NCBI RefSeq assembly: GCF_900066015.1
Contig: NZ_LN890656.1
Span: forward strand, 744,001-808,000
DNA: 64,000 nt
Reading direction: 5' to 3'
Source: Candidatus Promineifilum breve
Lineage (GTDB): Bacteria; Chloroflexota; Anaerolineae; Promineifilales; Promineifilaceae
Every line of letters starts with the position of its first letter. Position 1 is the stretch's first letter. Shown piece by piece: positions 8,888 to 16,882 of this stretch. The notes below the pieces were generated by a model that saw nothing but the letters and a program-made list of their open reading frames with translations, had not been told where the DNA came from and did no database searches. A program made the position numbers and the translations under genes.

Positions 8888-10270
8888 TTATTCTAAAATA
8901 GCGTTTCGCAATTCTTCAAGGCGCTCTTCATAGAGGCGCTGCCGTTCCGGCACATCAAACAGTAATAAACTGGCCTGTTCATATTCGGTAATTGCCTCAA
9001 CAAGGTTGCCGCTCGTGGTGTGGATGAGGCCCAACCTAGCATGCGCTTCGGCCGCCAACTCGCGAATCCGGGGATTATCACCGTCCCCGAAATCGGCTAT
9101 TACTGCTTCAAATTCCTGGGTAGCGGGCGACACGGGCTTGCTTTCATCTTGAAGGTGCAACGCGAGATAAGCCTGCCCCATGCCGAAATGAACCTTTGTC
9201 ACAATATCCGATAAGGTAGGACGTACAGTAGCCGCGGCCGCCTGTTCATACGAGGCGATCGACTTGTTGATCAAGTCTACATTGATGGACGCCAGATCGC
9301 CTGTTTCTTCCGCCGGCTTGAGGGCGCGAATATAATGGATGCTGCCCAATCCCGCATAAGCGCGGGAATAGTCGGGGTTTTCCGCTAATGCCTTCTGGTA
9401 AGCATCCTCGGCTAGATCGAGGTTCTCATTTTTTCCGGCGGCATTGCCGAGCAGGAGGTAAAGGACCTCCCGGCCTCCCACTTCTGACCAATCGTACTCG
9501 CTCTCTATTTGCTGAAAATAAGCTTGCGCGTGAGAGTAGTCGCGGGCGGCATAATAGGCCAGGCCAACCGTCACCAGGGAAAGCAGTTGAGAGCGCGCGC
9601 CCAACTTTGTGCTTATGTCAATGCGAGTGGTAACGTTACCTTGACCCGCCGTTCCGAAGGGACGGCCTATCTCATGTGGGCCAGTGATCTCTTGGGCATC
9701 GACAAAGTTTTGATCGGAGATGTAGAATTCCGGAGTAAGGGTCCAGATCGCCTGCGTTGTGTCCAGTAAACCATAGATGATAACGTCGGCCCGGATTTCT
9801 TCGGCCATGTGTAGGGCTGAATAAGCGCGCTCCTCCTGGGTTGCCCCACTGATTGTTCCGACCTCAGCCGGTCCCCAAATTTCGATTGTGAAATCCAGCG
9901 ACAATTCATCAAAGGCTTGTTCCATGCGCAGGAAAACCCCCTGGGCCAGTTCATCGCCCAGTTGCCGGGCTTCCCGATCACCCATGACCTCAAATGCGGC
10001 AACAGCTACACGGAAGTCGCCGGTCATTTGGCGCGACTGCCGAAAGGGACTTAGATCAGAGTAGAAGCCAATAACTCCAACGATTAATAGGACGAGGCCC
10101 CAAAGACTAAGGCGAGGCAAACCGAGATACTTGCGGTTGATTTCACGATAACGTGGCAACAACTTCTCCGACCACCACTGTCGCCAACGCCTGATCGATG
10201 GCCATTCACCGTGGGATGACTCTTCATGTGTAAGGTTTCTCTTTTCGTCGTCCATTGAGCTTTCGGCCAT
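8888..10270 (-). CDS. membrane-anchored TPR protein
   Basis: 460 residues: a ~50-residue cytoplasmic, charged N-terminus, one membrane helix (LSLWGLVLLIVGVIGFY), then a region (FRVAVAAFEVMGDREARQLG ... ADVIIYGLLDTTQ) resembling the TolB/FlgO-like alpha/beta domain often fused to TPRs, followed by several tetratricopeptide repeats (AEDAYQKALAENPDYSRAYA; AHARLGLIHTTSGNLVEAI). It probably acts as a scaffold at the outer face of the membrane. The start at 10270 is not decided by a ribosome site; an in-frame ATG at 10255 (MDDEKR) is possible. It lies immediately upstream of the lipoprotein gene and may work with it. Confidence 0.8.
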   Translation of the reverse strand: MAESSMDDEKRNLTHEESSHGEWPSIRRWRQWWSEKLLPRYREINRKYLGLPRLSLWGLVLLIVGVIGFYSDLSPFRQSRQMTGDFRVAVAAFEVMGDREARQLGDELAQGVFLRMEQAFDELSLDFTIEIWGPAEVGTISGATQEERAYSALHMAEEIRADVIIYGLLDTTQAIWTLTPEFYISDQNFVDAQEITGPHEIGRPFGTAGQGNVTTRIDISTKLGARSQLLSLVTVGLAYYAARDYSHAQAYFQQIESEYDWSEVGGREVLYLLLGNAAGKNENLDLAEDAYQKALAENPDYSRAYAGLGSIHYIRALKPAEETGDLASINVDLINKSIASYEQAAAATVRPTLSDIVTKVHFGMGQAYLALHLQDESKPVSPATQEFEAVIADFGDGDNPRIRELAAEAHARLGLIHTTSGNLVEAITEYEQASLLLFDVPERQRLYEERLEELRNAILE

Positions 10271-10699
10271 TTGATTGCAAAATCATTGTGCGTACATTGT
10301 ATCTATGAACAAAAAGCAGGATTAGATAGGATGAAGCACCATAGCAATTAATGAACGCACTTTTGGAGTCGATCCTCCTACTCTCAACCTCGCGTACCGC
10401 CAGTTTCTATTTTACCAAACACTCCCTTTTTGCGAAATCCCCCCACCCTGTCATATAATTGTTGCAATGGCGCAACAGGACGCGGTTTGTGTGTGTTATA
10501 CATACAAACTTGGGTAGAGGTAATGAAACGACACCCCATCGATGACAACACGCTGCGAAGCGTGATAGCATAGTTGAGGTTTGTGTGTGTTACACCCACA
10601 AACTGGGGAGATCATTTTGATCCCTCCCATCGAATTCTGCTCAATTCGATATGCAAAATATCGGATGAAGTAACGTTACGATACCCAATGACAGCCTGA
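10271..10699. other. 429-base gene-free region; divergent promoter space
   Basis: This AT-richer stretch separates the minus-strand TPR operon from the plus-strand antirepressor gene. It holds the hairpin cluster described separately at 10461-10603. I see no credible protein-coding frame; the minus-strand frame at 10384-10599 lacks any family feature and crosses the hairpins. Confidence 0.6.
10461..10603 (+). ncRNA. candidate structured RNA: repeated hairpin pair with GNRA-capped stem between
   Basis: Two near-identical 25-nt hairpins, GTTTGTGTGTG-TTA-TACATACAAAC (10485-10509) and GTTTGTGTGTG-TTA-CACCCACAAAC (10579-10603), share the 5' arm and loop but differ in the 3' arm; the first stem is complete only with G-U pairs, the second has one mismatch. 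Between them CACGCT-GCGA-AGCGTG (10549-10564) has a GNRA-type loop, and GTTGC...GCAAC (10461-10476) precedes them. The wobble pairs favour function as RNA. It could be a leader or attenuator for the downstream antirepressor gene, or DNA-level protein sites; strand and ends are uncertain. Confidence 0.35.
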
Positions 10700-11488
10700 A
10701 TGGTGATGACGATGAGTGACAAGGCATTGGTAGTAAGCGAACAACGCGACGTAGACTTCTATGGGGATGAACTGACGGCGGCGCGAGGCTCCGACGGGCA
10801 GATATACGTCTCAATTCGCCAGATGTGCGAGTCACTTGGCGTCGATGATAACGGCCAACGCCAGCGAATGCGGCGTCAACCTGTGTTAAGCGAAGGTATA
10901 GGGGTGTGTAAATTGCACACCCCTGGCGGTGTTCAGGATACATTCGTTCTGCGCGTCGATCTCGTCCCGCTCTGGCTCTCAGGCATCCGCACCTCGGCCG
11001 TCAGCGACGAAATCCGCCCCAAGCTCGAACGTTTCCAACGCGAAGCCGCCAAAGTCCTCTGGGAAGCTTTCCAACAGGGCCGCCTGACGGCCGACCTCGA
11101 CTTCGACGCCCTGCTGGCCCAGGATTCGCCCGAAGCCCAGGCCTACAAGATGGCCCAGGCGGTGATGCAACTGGCCCGCAACCAGCTGCTCATGCGCTCC
11201 CAACTGGCCGACCACGCCCAACGGCTGGAGACCATCGAAGCCCAACTAGGCGACACTGGCCGCAACGTGACCCCCGACCAGGCCAGCCAACTCAGCCAGG
11301 CGGTGAAGGCCGTGGCCCTGGCCCAGGGCAAGAAGACCGGCCGCAATGAGTTCGGCGCGGTCTATGGCGAGCTGTACCGCAAGTTCGGCATCACCGGCTA
11401 CAAGATGCTGCCCGCCCGCCGCTTCGACGAGGCCATGAAGTTCCTGACCGATTGGCACGAGGAACTGGGCGGTATGCTGCCATTCTAA
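10700..11488 (+). CDS. phage-type antirepressor (P22_AR_N domain with ORF6C-like C-terminus)
   Basis: About 262 residues. Residues ~15-130 match the phage antirepressor N-terminal domain (VDFYGDELTAARGSDGQIYV, then VLRVDLVPLWLSGI); the C-terminus (EFGAVYGELYRKFGI ... LPARRFDEAMKFL) resembles ORF6C. Such proteins regulate lysogeny in phages but also occur as stand-alone genes in bacterial chromosomes. ATGs at 10700, 10706 and 10712 are all possible; none has a clear ribosome site. Within the gene, GGGGTGTG (10901) and CACACCCC (10916) form a perfect stem. Its neighbours are the hairpin cluster upstream and parA-parB downstream, with no other phage genes visible. Confidence 0.8.
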   Translation: MVMTMSDKALVVSEQRDVDFYGDELTAARGSDGQIYVSIRQMCESLGVDDNGQRQRMRRQPVLSEGIGVCKLHTPGGVQDTFVLRVDLVPLWLSGIRTSAVSDEIRPKLERFQREAAKVLWEAFQQGRLTADLDFDALLAQDSPEAQAYKMAQAVMQLARNQLLMRSQLADHAQRLETIEAQLGDTGRNVTPDQASQLSQAVKAVALAQGKKTGRNEFGAVYGELYRKFGITGYKMLPARRFDEAMKFLTDWHEELGGMLPF

Positions 11489-11493
11489 AGAGG

Positions 11494-11642
11494 AAACCAC
11501 AGATTTCACAGATTTCACAGATTAAGAATAAGAGGCATTCGATTATACAATATTATGTAAATATCATTGTTATGCTTTAATTGTCGGCAACCTGACTGCT
11601 ATGACGCTACAATCTGTGAAATCTGTGTAATCTGTGGTTTTC
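11494..11642. repeat. inverted repeat pair, CACAGATT family
   Basis: Left arm from 11494 (AAACCACAGATTTCACAG...) and right arm ending at 11640 (...AATCTGTGGTTT) are about 30 bases each and complementary at all but one position by eye. They enclose ~85 AT-rich bases. The pair fills the antirepressor-parA gap; the same arrangement recurs at 31951-32051. Confidence 0.85.
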
Positions 11643-11658
11643 TTTCGGATTTCTTACC

Positions 11659-12441
11659 ATGACCAAGATCATTGCCGTGGCGATGCAAAAGGGCGGGGTG
11701 GGCAAGACGACCACCGCCATCAATCTGGCCGCCGCCCTCAGCGAGTTGGGCCGGCGCGTGTTGGCCGTCGATTTCGACCCCCAGGGCAACCTGACCCAGC
11801 ACGCCGGCTTCGACCCCGACCGCGTTAGCCCCACCATCTACGACGCGCTGAAGGCCGAGGTTGACGGCGGCCCCGGCGATCTGCGCGCCGCCATCTACGA
11901 GACGGCCGAGGGCTTCCACCTCGTCCCCAGCCAGCCGGAGCTGAGTCTGGTTGAGGTGACGCTCATCAACAGCCTCAGCCGCGAGCGCGTGCTGGCCGGG
12001 CTGCTGGGCGACGTGGCCCCGGCCTACGATTACGTGCTCATCGACTGCAACCCGTCGCTGGGGCTGCTGGTCATCAACGCCCTGACCGCCGCCGACAGCG
12101 TGCTCATCCCCATCCAGACCGAATACCTGGCCGCCCGCGGCGCGCTGATGATCCTCTCCACCATCGAGACCATCCGCCGCAAACGGCTGAACCCCAACCT
12201 GAAGATCGAGGGCATCCTGCTGACGATGGCCGACACCCGCGCCTCCTTGACCCGCGACATCCAGGCGGCCGTGGAGCAGCAATACGGCGACAACATCCGC
12301 GTCTTCGACACCGTCGTCCGCCGCTCCGTCCGCTTCGCCGAGAGCGCCGCCGCCGGCCGCAGCATCCTGGCCCACGACCCGCGCGGGCCGGGCGCGAACG
12401 CCTATCGCGCCGTAGCCAAAGAAATCGACAAGGCAAATTAG
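11659..12441 (+). CDS. parA: ParA-family partition ATPase
   Basis: 260 residues with the deviant Walker A motif QKGGVGKTTTAINLA near residues 10-24, the Walker A' DFDPQGNLTQH, and the Walker B-type stretch YDYVLIDCNPSLGLLVINAL, the hallmarks of the ParA/Soj family. These ATPases bind nucleoid DNA dimerically and position chromosomes, plasmids or other cargo with ParB. The length is that of chromosomal Soj-type proteins without the extra N-terminal DNA-binding domain of some plasmid ParAs. The parB gene follows 68 bases later on the same strand. The last codon plus TAG belong to the AATTAGGAATTACG repeat that follows. Confidence 0.93.
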   Translation: MTKIIAVAMQKGGVGKTTTAINLAAALSELGRRVLAVDFDPQGNLTQHAGFDPDRVSPTIYDALKAEVDGGPGDLRAAIYETAEGFHLVPSQPELSLVEVTLINSLSRERVLAGLLGDVAPAYDYVLIDCNPSLGLLVINALTAADSVLIPIQTEYLAARGALMILSTIETIRRKRLNPNLKIEGILLTMADTRASLTRDIQAAVEQQYGDNIRVFDTVVRRSVRFAESAAAGRSILAHDPRGPGANAYRAVAKEIDKAN

Positions 12442-12506
12442 GAATTACGAATTACGAATTAAGCAGCGCTCTTAATTCGTAATTCGTAATTCGTAATTCG
12501 TAATTT
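12442..12506. repeat. GAATTAC/GTAATTC inverted repeat between parA and parB
   Basis: GAATTACGAATTACGAATTAAG is followed after a few bases by its complement CTTAATTCGTAATTCG and two further ATTCGTA units, giving a ~20-bp stem. It reaches to within four bases of the parB start codon, so it will form in the parAB mRNA and leaves no normal ribosome site. Related units occur at 30626-30772. Confidence 0.85.
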
Positions 12507-12509
12507 GAA

Positions 12510-13646
12510 ATGACTAAAAAACGCACCAAAATCAACCTCTCCCCGCCCATCCAGCCGCGCGGCGGCGACCTGGACAAGCTCTTCGCCGGCGCGGGCGACG
12601 TGGAGCAGGCCGCCGGGCTGCAACTGCTGGCCGTGCGCCTCGACGCCATCGACCCCGACCCCAGCCAACCGCGTAGCACCTTCAACGAGGAATCCCTGCG
12701 CGAGCTGGCCGACAGCATCCGCCAGGACGGCGTCATCCAGCCCATCGAGGTGACCCAGAGCACGCCCGGCCGCTTCCTCATCGTCCACGGCGAGCGCCGC
12801 TGGCGGGCCGCCCAACTGGCCGGGCTGGAGACGGTGCCCGCCGTGGTGCGTCGCCGCGACTACGACGACGTGACCCGCTTCGTGCGCCAGGTGGTGGAGA
12901 ACATCCAGCGCGAAGACCTCAATGACGTCGATCGCGCCGCCGCCCTGCTGCGCCTGCGCAAACTGATGCAGGAAGAGATCGACGCCACGCCGGCCGACCA
13001 GCGCGTGGCCGGCACCACCTGGGGCGGCAAGGTGACCTGGGCCAAGGTCGGCGGCCGATTGGGCTACAGCCGCCAGCGCATCCACCAGCTGATCCAACTG
13101 CTCGACCTGCCCGACGAGATCAAGGACGCCGTGCGAGAGGGGGAATTGAGCGAGCGCGACACGCGCATCTATCAGGGCCTGACCGCCTCCCAGCAGCGCG
13201 CCTTGCACCGGGCGCGCATGGCCGGCGACCTGGCCGCCGGCGACGTGCGCCCCATCGCCCGCCTGCTGCGCGAGTCACCGGAGATGACCGTGGCCGCCGC
13301 CACCCGCCTGCTGGCCGCCACGGCCGAGGACGACGACCGCCGCCCAACCGCCGACAACCAATCCCCGACCGACGAATCCGCGCCAATCGCTGAGGACGCT
13401 TTTGCTCCCCTGCACCCCCGCTCCCCTGCCCCCCTGCTCTCCTCCGATCCCCTCCGCCCCGCCCGCGTCGGCGCGCCCACCAGCATCGAGCGCCTCGACT
13501 GGGTGCGCGGCCATCTGGCCCGCGTCGACCGCCAGGGCCTGACCGCCGCCGAGCGCAAGGAACTATTGCGGCTGCTGAAGCTGATTAAGGAAGACGTGAC
13601 GTCGCTGATGGCGGCGTTAACCGACGCCCGGCCGGACGACTTCTAG
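12510..13646 (+). CDS. parB: ParB-family partition protein with repeat-derived linker
   Basis: 378 residues. The ParB/Spo0J nuclease-like (CTPase) domain occupies ~residues 40-140 (LDAIDPDPSQPR; ELADSIRQDGVIQPIEV; GERRWRAAQLAGL), with the CTP-binding GERRW box and FVRQVVENIQREDLN. A helix-turn-helix DNA-binding domain follows (VGGRLGYSRQRIHQLIQLL). Residues ~275-325 form a low-complexity linker encoded by repeat DNA (see findings), before a short C-terminal helix (LTAAERKELLRLLKLI) that probably dimerises. It would load at a parS-like site and act with the adjacent ParA; no parS was recognised by eye. No good ribosome site precedes the ATG. Confidence 0.93.
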   Translation: MTKKRTKINLSPPIQPRGGDLDKLFAGAGDVEQAAGLQLLAVRLDAIDPDPSQPRSTFNEESLRELADSIRQDGVIQPIEVTQSTPGRFLIVHGERRWRAAQLAGLETVPAVVRRRDYDDVTRFVRQVVENIQREDLNDVDRAAALLRLRKLMQEEIDATPADQRVAGTTWGGKVTWAKVGGRLGYSRQRIHQLIQLLDLPDEIKDAVREGELSERDTRIYQGLTASQQRALHRARMAGDLAAGDVRPIARLLRESPEMTVAAATRLLAATAEDDDRRPTADNQSPTDESAPIAEDAFAPLHPRSPAPLLSSDPLRPARVGAPTSIERLDWVRGHLARVDRQGLTAAERKELLRLLKLIKEDVTSLMAALTDARPDDF

Positions 13647-13678
13647 AAACCGAGTTTCTTCGGCGAACCTCGGTTTCT
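13645..13678. repeat. GAAACCGAG hairpin, likely terminator after parB
   Basis: AGAAACCGAGTTTCTTCGG and CCTCGGTTTCT are complementary around a short loop; the first base pair overlaps the parB stop codon. The same family occurs at 19837-19872, 23464-23498 and 31361-31393, and inside the acetyltransferase gene at 23761-23850. Position between convergent genes fits a terminator. Confidence 0.8.
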
Positions 13679-13717
13679 AAAGATGATTGTGTTTTCTGAT
13701 CCAGGCCGGTCCTTTGT

Positions 13718-14905
13718 TCATTTGTAGATAACCAACGGCACGTAGCCGTTATAGGGCCACGGCGGCGGCGGTGGATCGTAGTCGGGGGTGAACAGTTCGG
13801 CCGAATTGAGCGCATATACAAACTCACCACCGGCCACCAGGACGCGGCCGTCGGCCAGGAGCGTGGCCGTGTGCAAGGCGCGCGGCGTCCGCATGGAAGG
13901 CCCGGTTTCCCACCCGCGCAATGCCATGGCCGCCGGCGGGTAAAAGATGGAGACGTCATCCAGATAGGGGTAGTATTCGGACGGCTGGCGGGCGTCATAA
14001 CCGCCGCTCATCATAAGCAGGCCGTCGGCCAGCACGACGAGAGCATGGGCGCGCCGGAAGCCCGGCGGCGCACTATCGGCCCAGGTTTCGGTCAGCGGAT
14101 CATAGATCGCGCCGTATTCGTCGTCCAGCACCATGACCTGCCCGCCGGGCATTTCAATTCCGCTGAGCCAGTACGAGGTGAAACTCAGATTCCGGCCGCC
14201 GGTGAAGACCCAGCGATCGGCCGCGGGGTCATAGCGCTCGGCCACGTTGCCCGGGAAATATCCCCCGGCCACCAACACCTGACCGTCGGGCAGCCGCGCG
14301 GCCACGTGGGAGGCGCGCGCATTGTGCATGCTCGCGGCCGGCTGCCAGGCGTCGGTCGCCGGATCGTACCGTTCGCTGGTGGCCTGGTTCCCGCCACTAT
14401 TCAGACCGCCGGCCACAAGCACCGTCCCGTCGGCCAACAGCACGGCCGTATGGTAAGCGCGCGGCGTCGTCATATCGGCCGCCGCCGTCCAACTGTTGGT
14501 GGTCGGGTCAAATAAGAAGGCGCCGGCCTGCGTGCTTTCCGGATCAATGCGGGAGCCGCCCCCGGTCACCAGCAGCCGACCATCTTGCAGGAGCGTCGCC
14601 CGATGGCCGGTGTAGGGCAGATCGACCTCGCCGGCCGGGCTCCATTGCCCTAGCGCCGGATCATACAATTCGGCGTCAGCCGTCGCCGCGGCGCTATAGT
14701 AGTTGCCGCCGGCGACGAGCACCCGGCCGTCGAGCAAAAGGGTTGCCGTGTGGCCGGACCGGCTGTAGGCCATGTCGGCCGTCTCTTGCCAGTATCCCTG
14801 CCCCGGCGTGGCCGCGGCCCGGCCGGCCGCGGCCAGCCGGCAGACCAGCAATATCAGGGTCATCGCCGCCGCCACGCGGCCCGACCGCCCATTGGATTGC
14901 ATCAT
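13718..14905 (-). CDS. secreted kelch-repeat protein
   Basis: 395 residues: signal peptide (VAAAMTLILLVCRLAAAGRA), then six copies of a motif close to HTATLLxDGRVLVAGG spaced ~50-60 residues apart, each preceded by an AELYDPALGQW-type strand. This is a six-bladed kelch propeller of the galactose-oxidase central-domain type. No oxidase catalytic residues can be assigned, so it is probably a binding protein. Its GGAGAG ribosome site overlaps the end of the upstream beta-helix gene, whose stop codon is three bases before this ATG, so the two are translationally coupled. Confidence 0.85.
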   Translation of the reverse strand: MMQSNGRSGRVAAAMTLILLVCRLAAAGRAAATPGQGYWQETADMAYSRSGHTATLLLDGRVLVAGGNYYSAAATADAELYDPALGQWSPAGEVDLPYTGHRATLLQDGRLLVTGGGSRIDPESTQAGAFLFDPTTNSWTAAADMTTPRAYHTAVLLADGTVLVAGGLNSGGNQATSERYDPATDAWQPAASMHNARASHVAARLPDGQVLVAGGYFPGNVAERYDPAADRWVFTGGRNLSFTSYWLSGIEMPGGQVMVLDDEYGAIYDPLTETWADSAPPGFRRAHALVVLADGLLMMSGGYDARQPSEYYPYLDDVSIFYPPAAMALRGWETGPSMRTPRALHTATLLADGRVLVAGGEFVYALNSAELFTPDYDPPPPPWPYNGYVPLVIYK

Positions 14906-14908
14906 GTC

Positions 14909-16783
14909 TCACTCTCCCCGCGCGATGAATGGCGCATGAATGTGATGAGGCGGCTGTCGCTCCACCGCGCCCATATCGCACTCATGATCGGATGGTTGGA
15001 GATCGCCATCCTGGTTGCGATCCTGCCAAAGCTGGTCAACGCCATAGACCGGCTCCTGATCACAGGTCGCGTCGGGCAGGGCGTCGATGGCCGGACTGCC
15101 CGCCGGCAAGCCGTGGAAGTTCCGCCAGAAGTGATTGTGCTCGACCAACGGTTTCAGAATCGAAGCCGGCGGCCCCGTGGGAATGATGGCTTCCTCCAGT
15201 GAGGTGTTGACCACCCCGGCGTCGCTATCGTGGCCGACAACGGATTGCCGCAAGAGCAGCCAACCCCGGCACTGGCGGTAGGTGGACGAATAAACGTAGG
15301 CTTCGGGGCCGATTGTGCCTCCGTTGCCGCTTAGGATGGAGTAATATAGGCGCACCGAGCCGCTTGTACAGGAGTAGCTTATTGAGTCTAAATTCGCGCT
15401 GACAAATATCCCACCGCCCCTGGCCGCCGAGTTGTCGCTGATGGTATTGAACGACCCGTAGATCCTGCCCTCCGTGGCCAGGATTCCGCCGCCGACGCCG
15501 CCGCTGTGGTTGCCGCTGATCGTGCTACTGAATAAGCGCAATTCACCCTGGTTATAGATGCCCCGGTTGTTATTGACCAACGCCGAGCGCTCGATAAGCG
15601 CTGATGCCCTGTTATCGACAGCTAGGTTGTGGCCGGTGATGGTCATATCGCGCAGTGTGGCCACGTTCTCGTTGGCAATAGCCGTCTGGCCATCCTGAAA
15701 TACGACGTACTCAACCGTCAAATTGGCGCGATTTAGTAGGCCGTAGTGCGCTCCATTGTCGCGGATATAACCACCGTTGATCGACAGGCGGCCCTCGTTG
15801 ATAATGGTCGCCTGTGCTCCGTCGTTTTCGCGAATGTCGCTGTCACGCAGCTCGGCATCGCCAAAATTTAACAAGGCGTCGCCTTCGTCGGTCGCCTGGT
15901 TGGCCACCAAGTGGACGTGACCATCCAGCTCGCCGCCGTTATAAATGCCCCCGCCCACGAAGGCCGTGTTGCCGCTGATCACGGTTTCTTCCAGGATTAG
16001 CTGCCCCAGATTCAGCACGCCGCCGCCGGCCGCGGCATAGGTGAACTCGACCGCCCGCCCGGTGCCGGTCGCCTCGCCGCCGGTAATATCCAGCGACCCC
16101 AGAGACAACCGGCCGTCGCGGCCGACAGCCAGGATGCGGAACGGCTCGGCCGCCGGGTCGCGGGCAATAGTGGCGCGGGCCTCACTGTTAATCCGCAGAG
16201 GACTGGTGATGACCGGCAAGCCCGAGGGGCCATAGGTGGTGTTGTCGGCCTCGATGAGGGAAAAGGCGCTCTGGGAAGGCAAAACGATTTCATCCCATCC
16301 GGTCGGGTCGCCGGCGGCGCAATCGGGGTAGGGCTGGCCGGTGGCCGTGTCGTTGGCGTTGTGGATGGCTTCAATGAGGGAGCACAGGCCATCGGCCGCC
16401 ACGGTCACCAGACCATCGGCCACCAGGATGTCGGTCGTGGCCCGGCCGCTGTCGGCCACGGCGCTGCCCGCCACGGCGCTACCCATCACGTTTGGCGGCG
16501 GGCCGACTGGAGCCAGCAGCAGGGCCGCTGCGCCCAGGGAACAGGCGGTTTTGGCCGCCGCCCTGGGGAAGCGGCCACGTGAGAGAAGGCGGGAGTGGGG
16601 GCGAGGAACTGATTCAGGGGAAAGTGCGGAAGGGTTATGCCATCTGACTATGCGAAACAATTGGGCCAGGTGCAGGCAACGAACCAACAACCGCGGATTG
16701 CGCCACAAGACGGCCGCCAGCCAATGCGGCCGCGACTCGCTACCCTGTCTCTTGCAGTAACTTTGGGAGCCAAGATGATTCAT
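14909..16783 (-). CDS. secreted beta-helix protein with choice-of-anchor Q end
   Basis: 624 residues. A long basic N-terminus (~80 residues) precedes a hydrophobic segment (AACSLGAAALLLAPVG region). The body has right-handed beta-helix repeats of the polymorphic outer-membrane type (SGNTAFVGGGIYNGGEL; TISGNHSGGVGGGI) and ends with a choice-of-anchor Q signature: GSPAIDALPDATCDQ ... DHECDMGAVERQ. ATG at 16783 has GAGGGG upstream; a start at 16843 is less likely. It is a paralogue of the neighbouring 971-residue protein (shared CSLIEAI.NANDT.TGQP segment) and is coupled to the kelch gene. Probable role: surface adhesion or sheath component. Confidence 0.82.
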   Translation of the reverse strand: MNHLGSQSYCKRQGSESRPHWLAAVLWRNPRLLVRCLHLAQLFRIVRWHNPSALSPESVPRPHSRLLSRGRFPRAAAKTACSLGAAALLLAPVGPPPNVMGSAVAGSAVADSGRATTDILVADGLVTVAADGLCSLIEAIHNANDTATGQPYPDCAAGDPTGWDEIVLPSQSAFSLIEADNTTYGPSGLPVITSPLRINSEARATIARDPAAEPFRILAVGRDGRLSLGSLDITGGEATGTGRAVEFTYAAAGGGVLNLGQLILEETVISGNTAFVGGGIYNGGELDGHVHLVANQATDEGDALLNFGDAELRDSDIRENDGAQATIINEGRLSINGGYIRDNGAHYGLLNRANLTVEYVVFQDGQTAIANENVATLRDMTITGHNLAVDNRASALIERSALVNNNRGIYNQGELRLFSSTISGNHSGGVGGGILATEGRIYGSFNTISDNSAARGGGIFVSANLDSISYSCTSGSVRLYYSILSGNGGTIGPEAYVYSSTYRQCRGWLLLRQSVVGHDSDAGVVNTSLEEAIIPTGPPASILKPLVEHNHFWRNFHGLPAGSPAIDALPDATCDQEPVYGVDQLWQDRNQDGDLQPSDHECDMGAVERQPPHHIHAPFIARGE

Positions 16784-16882
16784 CGTACCCCTCGCTCTTT
16801 GGTCTCTCGGCGGGCAAGGCTCACTACCCCAACCTTCGCCCACGTCTGGTCACGCTTCCATTATATACGAGAAGTAGGATTT

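Noticed and set aside
10271-10699. ydaO-like or other known riboswitch near 10.5 kb or before the KimA gene
   Set aside because: The hairpins do not match any riboswitch consensus I know; described only as a candidate structure.
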